Assembly (NCBI GenBank): GCA_000697335.1
Contig: JNEM01006099.1
Location: 1-18,775, forward strand
DNA from: Conidiobolus incongruus B7586
Lineage: Eukaryota; Entomophthoromycota; Entomophthoromycetes; Entomophthorales; Conidiobolaceae
Length of the DNA: 18,775 nucleotides
Direction of reading: 5' to 3'
The notes beneath the pieces are model-generated. The model was not told the origin of the DNA. It did not search any database and was given only the letters and a program-made list of their open reading frames with translations. Position numbers and translations under genes: made by a program. This document shows, in pieces, positions 9,478 to 18,775 of this stretch. Within the stretch, counting starts at the first letter, position 1. Each line of letters opens with the position of its first letter.

Positions 9478-9483
9478 GCCCAA
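9475..9483. promoter_or_regulatory. TTGGCCCAA motif, copy 3
   Basis: The same motif 84 bases from copy 2. It overlaps the right arm of the inverted repeat 9414-9477, so the two structures share bases. Confidence 0.4.
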
Positions 9484-10700
9484 TTTTTAATCCATCATGA
9501 TTAGCTAAGTTATGATTTTGGTATTAAAGAAATGAATTAACAATTATTATACCATCTCAATTGACATAAAATAATAAAATATTCCCAAGTTTGACTATCA
9601 CTTCTTGTTAAATATTACCTTATCAAAATTAACCAGATAGAATATTATAATAATTAATACTATATTTTGTTTTGAATAATTTTGATCAATTATAATTAAT
9701 AACTCTAGAACATTGCCAAATAAAATTAAATATAAAATGATCTTTCGATTTTTTTTCAATTAAAATTCACTTTAAAAGGTAATAAATTCAAAATTTGAAA
9801 TTATATAAACCTTAACATGTAACAATGATTCACTCATTTAAATTTTCAAATATGCATTATTTTAAATAATTTAAAAATAATTAATATTTTAAAATTGGCA
9901 AAATCGAGCATATAATTTATGCAAATTTACTTGGCATAAAATTATAATTATAATTTATATTTGATGATATCCTTAAATATCAATATTATTTTATATAAAC
10001 TCATTTTACATTATATGAGTTTATCCAATAATTAATATATCTAAACACTGAGCTTAATATTGATGAAACTGAATGAAATTTTGGAGTCAATCTGGAATTA
10101 ATGGTAAAAAGTTATATTTAGCCTAGATAAATAGATTAATTTACACCAAAATTTATATAATTGACTCAATTTAATTTCAAACTATCTTATTGTGATATTA
10201 ATATTTGACTAAAAATGTAAAAAATTTATATATAGATTCAGTAGTTAAGTTTAATCTAAAATTTTTAACATTGATTTATTGATTCGAAGTTATATTTCAA
10301 TTGAGATTAACCACCTAGGAATAATTAAGGTATATATTTTAAAGTTATATTTATATCGCAAAAACAACACTTTTAATTGACTCTTAAAACTACATTACCC
10401 AATTATCGCAAATACACAACAAATAAATTATCGTATTGAAAAAGGTTGACACATTTTCACATTTAATAAGCATAACAAATTTTCTAATCTGAGAATTTTT
10501 TTCCTAGGTTAAAATATTCAAATTCAACAATTGTAACACAGATTATCAAATAAATTTTGATAAGATATTAGATAGTTCATTTTAGTTAGAATAAAATATA
10601 TTATAGGCTAAATAGTAAAATTTAAAATATTTTATGACAATGTTGGTTTTCAATTTAGTTAGTTAATGTAATACAACAATGACGAGGTTATTCTCAATGC

Positions 10701-10731
10701 TATATATATATATATAATTATTATTATTATC
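10701..10731. repeat. (TA)8 run followed by a TTA trinucleotide run
   Basis: Eight TA units pass directly into about five TTA/ATT units. It is a compound microsatellite in non-coding DNA with no evident function. Confidence 0.8.
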
Positions 10732-13206
10732 TATAAAAACTTAGGTTAAGAATCAAATTATTTGATAAATTTCTGAGGGCTATTTAAAAGATTTATTATA
10801 TATATAGTCAAGGTGATTACAAATATTAAATTATAGGTAAAGATAAAATTTGTTTATAGTGAATAATTAATCTTTAATAAGGACAATAATTTCATTATAT
10901 ACACATTATATTCTATCCATGTGACTGAACTTTACCTTATGTGATATTTTCAAAAGTGAAAGATTTATTAAAAAATATTTTTTTTGAATTTTTAATCTGA
11001 TAAGATAATTTATTAGGAACTTAAAAATATTAAACATATACTAGTGAAATACTTAAAATTGATATGAATTTTAATTTGACGAAGTATATACAAATTATAG
11101 ATAAATAATTAATAAATATTAATCATGATTAAGTATAATCAGAAAATATCAAAACATCACAGTAAGATAATTATTAATATATTCCTAATTGGAGCTAATT
11201 CAAAATATGAAATGTCAATATAATTTTAGTCAAATATTTACATTGTTCTAATATCAAACTTACTACTAGATCCAGGTTGCCATATTTTTAAACATATAAT
11301 GGTATTTTGAAAAGGATAAAAGTTAACAAATATTTCTCATTATAGCTCACTAAATACATACTTTAATTAGACATCACCATCAATATCTTTAAAATTAAAT
11401 ATAATTTACCTAACTTTAATTAATTTTAATTAGAAATTTTAAGTTTGAATTAAATTTCAATTAAATTCACCACTGCATTTTTCAAATTGAGAAATGAATA
11501 CACACTAATCCATTAAATATCAAATTTTATGTAATATAATAAAATCACTCAATGATTAAAGATAAAAAATATATTATATAAAAGCTTTTAAAATGTATTT
11601 ATCTAATCATAATTTATTTATGAAACACATTAATTTTAGAGTGGCATTAAATATATTATGTCTTAAATCATCTATTTTTTATTTTATCTGGCATAGAAAT
11701 CATATTCAAATTTATTTCAAATTTTAAACTGAATTTTTTCTAAAGTTCTTTAAAATTTAAACAATTACATGAATATTGCGATTGAAGTATGTCTGCTCCT
11801 TGACCCAAATAACATGAATAGATAGTCTACAATGAAGGTTACAATTATTTAACTGTCTTTTGAATATTTTAATATTATTATAAATTTTTATTATTTGAAT
11901 GTTAGAAGAATTTAACTTTATATTCTGTATATTCTTCATTATTCTAAACGAAATAAATATTCTTATCTATAGAATATGAGAAAATAATAGTTATTCACTA
12001 ATCCTAGTTATATTTTTGAATAATAAGTAATAAAATCTGATGTAATAAGAATAAAATAACTTGATTTTACTAAGACATTATTTGATTGTAAATTTTAATT
12101 GAAATTTTCTTTTCAAATATGATGTTGTTGATAACTAAAAGATCCATATTTTTAGACCATTATATATCTCCATTCTTTAGTATGTCTAAATATTATTCCT
12201 ATAATATATTTTTATCCTTTATCCTTTCATAGCTATACAATTCATCTATTTTAGTTTTTGAACAAATTATTAATAAAACATTAAAATTTTTCTTAAATAA
12301 CTGTTATGAACATCATAATATAAAATTATAAATGAAAAAACTCTCAACTCATAATAAATTAATTAACAAAGTGATTTCTATTTGAAATAATCTTATTAAT
12401 CCCAGTTTCAAAACATAATTCAAAATATACTTTCAGGTGTGTTTAATCAGGTTTTAAAAATAACTTATATCTTAATATCCATTACATTATTTTCTTCAAA
12501 TTCTCATTTCCATTTTATGTTATTTATTATAAATTATTTAAAATAATAAAAAAATATGTATATTAAATATAATATTTTAAAGTAAATTATTTTGAATAAA
12601 TTTATTGTTATTTCAACTAAAGCTATTATAAAAAATGAAAATATATACTTTAAAATATTATAACCGTTAAATTATCTTCAATCGAATTATTAATAAAAGA
12701 TAATATATTTACTTAATCCGACCGTTTTCTCAAGCAATTTACAAATTAATATGGATTTTTTCTAATTGTTGAGTTAAAATGAAATAATAGATATATTAAT
12801 GATGATAATATTGTTGATCTTAATTTTAGAAAATAACATTCAAATCTTCTCTTTGAAAGTAATGCAAATCATATGATATTTAGTGCTTTTAAAATGTTAT
12901 TAATTTCATTAATCCCTAATTATAATTTACTTTAATAAATTAGCCGTTTCAGTTAATTGGTTAATAATTTTAATATAATAATATATTCAATAAATATTAT
13001 AAATGATAAAATTATTAATATTATATTTTCAAAGATATACTTTAAACTTAATATTAATTCTCTCCGAAAAAGTAACCACAATTTAACATAAAATTAATCA
13101 AATATAATCTTATTCTGAAATATTGATTTCAGCCACTTAATCTAAACTAAATATTAGTCTGTACTGATGAGATAATTTCAGGTGACACAGCATTAAATTG
13201 ATAATT

Positions 13207-13225
13207 CTGATTTCATTAAAATCAG
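13207..13225. repeat. Perfect 7-bp hairpin, loop of five
   Basis: CTGATTT and AAATCAG pair perfectly around the loop CATTA. It lies in a patch (about 13130-13300) that is less AT-rich than its neighbours. No tract of T follows closely and no RNA family is recognised. Confidence 0.6.
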
Positions 13226-13763
13226 GTATTCTCTTATCCTGCAACAATTCGAAGTATGAAATTGAACTGATTATCCAATTTGTCACAAATTTCATTAAAT
13301 GTAAGAAATATTAATTGAATATTAAGAACTTGATTATATAAATAAATAATGAATATTGAGGCAAATCACTATACATTTTATATTATTCTATATTACTTAT
13401 TAATAAATTATTCTATTTAGAAATTTTAAAATAATTGAAACAAAAATTAAAAAATTTATTGTTATAATTTGAATTATTCTATTTTATTAATATTTGTTAT
13501 TAAAATTAAAATATTTTTATTAAATTCTATATTTAGTAAAATTTTAATTTTTACTAATAACCTTTTAATAGTATAATTTATAATTAGTGTGATTATAATA
13601 TGCAAGTATACATATTGTTTCAATAATAGGAGACAATTAAGAAAATCTAACTATCAGTGTGTAGATCAAATATATTCGGGAAATTGTTCTAATCGGTTAA
13701 ATGGTTTGAATATTTTGGTAAATGATTAAATATCTTTATAAAAATTGACTATTTTTAGTCCAA

Positions 13764-13781
13764 ATATATATATATATATAT
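13764..13781. repeat. (AT)9 microsatellite
   Basis: Nine uninterrupted AT units in the right-hand desert, similar to the runs at 2031 and 16529. Confidence 0.85.
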
Positions 13782-15114
13782 TTATATTAAACTTAATAAT
13801 TTCAATATTTTATAATGTTTCAAGCAAATATTATAATTAATTTTTATTAAATTTTTGGAATCAATCTTTATAATAACTTTTAAAAAAAGATTTTTCAAAT
13901 CCGAATTATATAATGAATCAATAAATATAAAACAATATTATATATATATCTCAATGGATAATATTATACTTTATAATTTTATCTTGATATTATTTCAAAT
14001 AGTTATTAAATTTGATTTAAAAAACCACTTTAAAATAAATGAAATACAATATGCTTCAATTAAATAAAATATGCATTAAATTTAAATATAAAATAATAAA
14101 TTATGCAAAAAAATATTTCAGCTGCGAAACGACAGTTAGTGTATGATGGCTTTAAATGTTTAAGCAAAATATATTAAATAACCTAAACAATCAAAATCTA
14201 TATTTATCATAATATTGGCTTCATAATTATTTCTAGCATTTAGAAATTTTAGATCAGTATTGCGTTTGATTCACTTTGAATCAATATAAACGAAATATTA
14301 ATTGATTGAATTAGATTAAAATTATTCAATACATTTTAAATATATTATTTGTATAGTATACTTAATCTCTAATAATTTTCCTTATCATTTGAAATTATTA
14401 CCTACTATTTTTTAAAATAATGATACTTCTAGACAATAGTTACACTGATTAGAATTAGAAGAATCAATTAATAGTTTCAATCGTTTAACTCTAATTTGTA
14501 AATTATGATATATTAGCAATATTTATATAGTCTTTAAATATCAATATTGAGATATAGCATTCATCAGATATATTTATATAGTATAATTTTCCTTTTACCT
14601 AATAATATACAATTCAGATTGAAAAAAAATGGATATATAATTACAATAGTAAAATTCCTAATTGACTGAGTTTACCAAAATAAAAGTTCAATATATTTAT
14701 GATTAATATTTTATTTTATTTATTAGAATATCCTCAATATATTGATTTTATATGAAAGCAATGATAGGAGACTAATAGAAGTGCTTTGAAAATCTTTCTA
14801 CAAAACTTAAAAATAAATATTATGCAGTTTTAAATTATGAAATTCTAAACTAATTTCATATTGTAAATTATTAATCATGAACAAAATTACATCAAACATC
14901 ACTTAGAATATATGCATACAAAATCTATTCATAAACAATCAATATTATTACTTTATGATTTTCTATTAACTAATTGAATTTATTATATTTGTGTTTATAC
15001 TAATGTTGATCGATACTATTTTTTAATTTATTTATCTCCAAACTTTTAATCCCAATTAAATCTTTCACAATCATAAAAATAGATCGCGATATTGGAGTAA
15101 TAATCCTCTAAATT

Positions 15115-15129
15115 ACTTCATAATGAAGT
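15115..15129. repeat. Perfect inverted repeat ACTTCAT-A-ATGAAGT
   Basis: Two perfect seven-base arms around a single A. Dyad sites of this form can bind dimeric factors, but there is no gene nearby and a chance origin is likely. Confidence 0.6.
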
Positions 15130-16528
15130 CACCAATCATATTAAATATTAAAAATTTATTTACAAATTAAAAGATTCAATATTATAAATTATAAATTTAA
15201 TTAATATAAATAAAATTGAAAAAATTTTGATATCCTTTTAATTAAGAAGCTTTTAGAATTAATATAATATAATATTATATTCACCCTAATATTCTAAAAA
15301 TTATATTTAATATAAAATATTTTAAATCCTTTAAAATCGCTCAAGATTCTTAATAAATTGACTAATTTTCTAACAAATTAAAACTTTTTTTATTAATTCA
15401 AATTTTCTAATACATGAATCAAGACCACTAATTGAAATTAATATTTGGCACAAATTTTGGCATTTTTTTCTTGGTATTTGATGTAACATCGGATTTTAAT
15501 TGATTTGAGTAACATAATGGAGTTACTGCTATTTGGGACTTAATTACAAATTGGATATTTATAACTTTATCCATTAATTAATTTGACCATTTCTGAATGA
15601 AATTATATATCATCATTAAAATTTGAGGTATTAAAATTACTAAGATGATTTCCAAACTAATAGATTTGTATATATAGTGTAAAAAAAATACTAGTACTAA
15701 GATTGCAGTTTTATAAAGAATTCGTGAAATGATTTGTATAATTTATGTGACTATAGTGACTTGTTTGGAAATTTCGGTGATACTGAATCAAATATCATAT
15801 CATTTGTATCACGAACTTAATTATTAATTTAATTTATTATCCTATCACTACCTACTTAAGAATCTATTTAATTTTTATTATTTAATATATAGTGACTGAT
15901 ATATATATAATTTTATTTAATAATTAGAGAATATTTAATTAAGTATATGAAACATTAAATATGTGCTAAATTATCATATTAAATATTTATTAACAATAAT
16001 TAAATTCATTGTAATTATTAGATAACTACAATTATCACAATAATAAAATAAAAAAATGAGATTAATAGAATATATTATGATAATTTAATAACAATTATAT
16101 CTAATTTTACAAAAATCAAAATATCATTCTTTTGGAGGAATTCATAGTTTAGATACAAGAAATAATCCTAGTACTTATTTACAAATATATTGACAATTAA
16201 TATTAGGTAAGTCAATTTTATAATCAATTGATATCATAAAATTATTTTTAATATGAATATAAAAATTATTGAGTTTTGTTTAAATAATAAAATGATAAAA
16301 TAATTAATTATTGATTATATAAAAATAAATTATTTTTAGTAAGCAAACATAAAAAATATATTTATAATGAAAATTATTCAATAAAATTGATATTTTATTT
16401 TTAAATATTATTTAATATAATTTTTCGCTATTCTCTCAAGATTAAATAACTATAAGGTTTGAAATATATAATAATAATTGTGGATCAATTGGTAAGAAGT
16501 AATATTTTAACTATTTTATAATTAAACT

Positions 16529-16542
16529 ATATATATATATAT
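16529..16542. repeat. Short AT microsatellite
   Basis: About seven AT units in the right-hand desert, flanked by T-rich and A-rich DNA. Confidence 0.75.
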
Positions 16543-16930
16543 TTTAATATTTTATTAAAAGTTCAAAATTCTATTAAATCATTTACTAATAGGTATTATT
16601 AATATGTACTCGGACCAGTAAATAGCTAAATATATAGATTCTTAAATTATTTCAATGTTAAGAATATTGAACTATATTATTTATAGTTTGGATACAGTAG
16701 TATAGAGAATTAATTCTATTAATAGATATGAGAGATTTTAAGTTGTTTTTATTTATTAACTTTTAAAATGATTTCAATTCAATATATTAAAATTGAGAAA
16801 GAGAAAATAAGGTTTATTTATTATTCAAAATAATATATTACTAATATAGAGTTCATAATTATACGCTGTATCCAATAATAAATATTCTATAGAAAATCAT
16901 ATTGAAATTATAGTTAAATCCAGTTGAAAA

Positions 16931-16945
16931 GAAGGTAATACCTTC
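16931..16945. repeat. Perfect inverted repeat GAAGGTA-A-TACCTTC
   Basis: Two perfect seven-base arms around a single A, containing GG and CC in a region where these are rare. Same geometry as the dyad at 15115-15129 but a different sequence. No gene lies nearby. Confidence 0.6.
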
Positions 16946-17514
16946 ATTAAAATCTCTTATATTAATACGAATATCAGAATTTTTAAATCTTATTTACTTT
17001 AATTAAATATTTTATTAATATTATTAATTTGCATTTCATTGAATTCAATTTTGATATATTGAATATAAATTCTAGATAATTAGAGTGTGCAAATTTAATT
17101 GATCAAAACTATTCAAAATTTTAATCAAATTTTGCATTAATGAAATGTAATATAAATTTAATATTAAATCAAGTTAATTGACAAGATTGTGTATTTATTG
17201 CTGTTTTATGGTATGCACTTTTGACCAAATTTTATATACAAAATTAGATTATATAATATGAGATTTGATAGTTAATGTATAATTTGGCATATTTAAAATA
17301 CAATATTTACTATTAGTGAGAGAAATTTTATTGGTTTTAATATAACTATTATGTTAAATGAATTTAATAATAATGGTTGTAGAATTAGAATTTAAGAACC
17401 AATGCTATATAATAGAATATTTTTTAATTATTCTGTATCAAAAATGTTTGTTAAAAAATTATCACTTGAATTTGAAAATATATTTAATAAGACAAGATTT
17501 ATATTTAGCTTAAT

Positions 17515-17528
17515 AAAAAAGCTTTTTT
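17515..17528. repeat. Palindrome AAAAAAGCTTTTTT
   Basis: A perfect 14-base palindrome of an A run meeting a T run through GC. Allowing one extra T, the symmetry extends to about 22 bases. It is a simple-sequence palindrome that could extrude or reduce nucleosome binding; no function is shown. Confidence 0.65.
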
Positions 17529-18775
17529 TATTATAAATAATATTTACTGTTATATTTTGAAATTACCTATCAGTCTTAATTCAATAGTTAATTATATATT
17601 TTCTCTCATTTTAGTGGCTTTGTCAGTCTATAACTAAATAATGCTCTTTGTTCTTATCGTTAGTTTTTAAGCAGATTCTATACCCTTTACTAAATCTAAT
17701 ATTTAAACAGAAAAGTGAAAAAGATAGAAAAAAGGGTTTTTGTGGATATTCTGCTATAATATCTCAATAGTAAGTTATCAGATATATAATCTCAATATAT
17801 TAAAGAGCATGATTAATAAATAATTTTTTAAATCATATTATAAGTACTTTTCTAACAACCATTTTAATTTACGAAACTTATTACAAAACACAATATTTAC
17901 AATATTATTACAATAAATAAATTATTTTTATCAATTTTTTAACTTTTAAAAGTTTATATTAATTTTCAACTTATATTGTATATCAATGCCATTTCCAATA
18001 AGATTATTGATATTATATTTGATCTAAATGATAAATAATACTATACTAATAGCTTTGAAATTCATAAATTTATAGTTAAAATATTCAATTAATAAAATAG
18101 ATAGAGATATTAATTTAAAAGGTATTTAATAATTGTCAATATTTTAATTACTCTAATTTAGTTCTTTCAAATAACTAATAAACATAGTTTGAGGTTTAAT
18201 TAATTGTAAATTTTAATTATTCAATTAGTTATAAGATAATGAGTTAACTTTTTACTATATTTATAAATTTGATATAAATATCTATTTTAACAAAAAAAAC
18301 AGATATGAAGAAATTAAATAAGTGATTCAATATATATATTAAAAAGTATAAATCTTTAGTTATATAATATTATAATTTTTCAAAACTCAAATTGCTCTAG
18401 ATATAAATAAACCTATTTTATATATTTATCATAAATCCTATTAAATCCTATATCTGTGATATATTCATAAATATTAGTACTTAAATTTTTTAACTCTGAA
18501 TTTAATAATTAATATATCAAAAATTATATATATTTTTTAATGAATTTATAATCTAAAAACTTGATTAAGTTTATAAGTTAAAATTTTATAAAAAGATTTA
18601 TAATTATATAAAAATATAAATCTTAATAAATATGAAAATATTTAAGTTAATTATTTTATTAATGATAATTATGTTATAATATAATGAATATTTTAAACTA
18701 GAATAAAAGATTGTATTTTTTTTTGAAAAATTAATTATAAATACTATATTTAATTTTTAAATTATTAATTAAATT

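Larger units (their letters stand above)
9041..9530 (-). promoter_or_regulatory. KDM5 upstream region, probable promoter
   Basis: The 490 bases before the KDM5 start are richer in G and C than the flank beyond. They hold two CCAATCATC words (9289-9297 and 9381-9389), each a CCAAT box by sequence, three TTGGCCCAA copies and an inverted repeat described separately. A TATATAA word on the minus strand (9131-9137) lies about 90 bases before the start codon but is weak evidence in AT-rich DNA. The transcription start cannot be fixed from sequence. Binding of CCAAT factors is inferred from family knowledge. Confidence 0.5.
9531..18775. other. AT-rich gene desert, no gene supported
   Basis: About 9.2 kb dominated by A/T words, with stops frequent in every frame. 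The longest frames (60 codons at 11757-11939 minus, 70 codons at 13855-14067 plus) read as Ile/Asn/Lys/Tyr-rich chance translations with no recognisable domain. Slightly GC-richer patches occur at about 11757-11840, 13130-13300, 14118-14155, 15420-15580 and 17580-17760; none gives a recognised protein or RNA. By hand I count six CG dinucleotides in 9541-10500, only mildly low for this base content. The desert may be an AT isochore, long-decayed repeats or subtelomeric or centromere-like DNA; sequence alone does not decide. Confidence 0.6.

Noticed and set aside
11757-11939. 60-codon minus-strand frame in the desert
   Set aside because: Asn/Ile/Lys-rich chance translation; the part with more balanced composition is only about 30 codons long and matches nothing known.
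13155-13260. Hammerhead ribozyme or box C/D snoRNA suggested by CTGATGAG
   Set aside because: No GAAA partner in the right place and no three-stem arrangement for a hammerhead. The box C match has C instead of a purine at its first position and no terminal stem was found.
13855-14067. 70-codon plus-strand frame in the desert
   Set aside because: Its low-complexity Ile/Lys/Asn/Tyr/Phe content is what AT-rich DNA gives by chance.
14118-14155. Possible ribozyme core suggested by GCGAAACGAC
   Set aside because: No CTGATGA element nearby on either strand and no supporting stems.
1-18775. CRISPR array, LTR or virus-like element, or DNA transposon
   Set aside because: No regularly spaced long repeats, no long terminal repeats or terminal inverted repeats with a coding core, and no transposase, integrase, reverse transcriptase or capsid-like frame was seen. 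A search against repeat libraries was not possible here.

Overview
The window is about 18.8 kb of very AT-rich nuclear eukaryotic DNA. I can support only one protein-coding gene in it, a KDM5/Lid2-type histone H3K4 demethylase on the minus strand, with its start at 9040 and its stop at 4150. The gene has three exons (9040-8735, 8364-8164, 8106-4150) and two spliceosomal introns of 370 and 57 bases. The spliced product is 1487 residues, in the order JmjN, ARID, PHD, JmjC, C5HC2 zinc finger, PLU-1 helical region, second PHD, and a long Ser/His/Pro/Tyr-rich tail. The wording of the JmjN/ARID junction (FALDTE, then FKFKSRKQ, then KFHSQYG) is of fungal KDM5 type. With few introns, one of them short, and an extremely AT-rich gene-poor flank, this suggests a fungus. 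An early-diverging, low-GC lineage is possible (for example Harpellales or Glomeromycotina), but I cannot place it to genus from one gene.

Layout. Positions 1-598 hold AT-rich DNA with no gene. Positions 599-860 are a richer island with promoter-like words. Positions 861-4149 are AT-rich again and form the 3' flank of KDM5. Positions 4150-9040 are the KDM5 gene. Positions 9041-9530 are a compositionally distinct upstream region with three TTGGCCCAA copies, two CCAATCATC copies and a long-armed inverted repeat. Positions 9531-18775 are a desert of about 9.2 kb with AT microsatellites, small hairpins and no convincing gene.

All metal and cofactor ligands of the JmjC domain are present, so the enzyme looks active. 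The most interesting material is the upstream region of KDM5, the sharing of its 10-11 base words with the island at 599-860, and the His/Ser-rich C-terminal tail that sits where larger KDM5 proteins carry a further PHD finger. I saw no tRNA, rRNA, CRISPR array, virus-like element, LTR element or transposon gene, and no convincing new multi-gene system.
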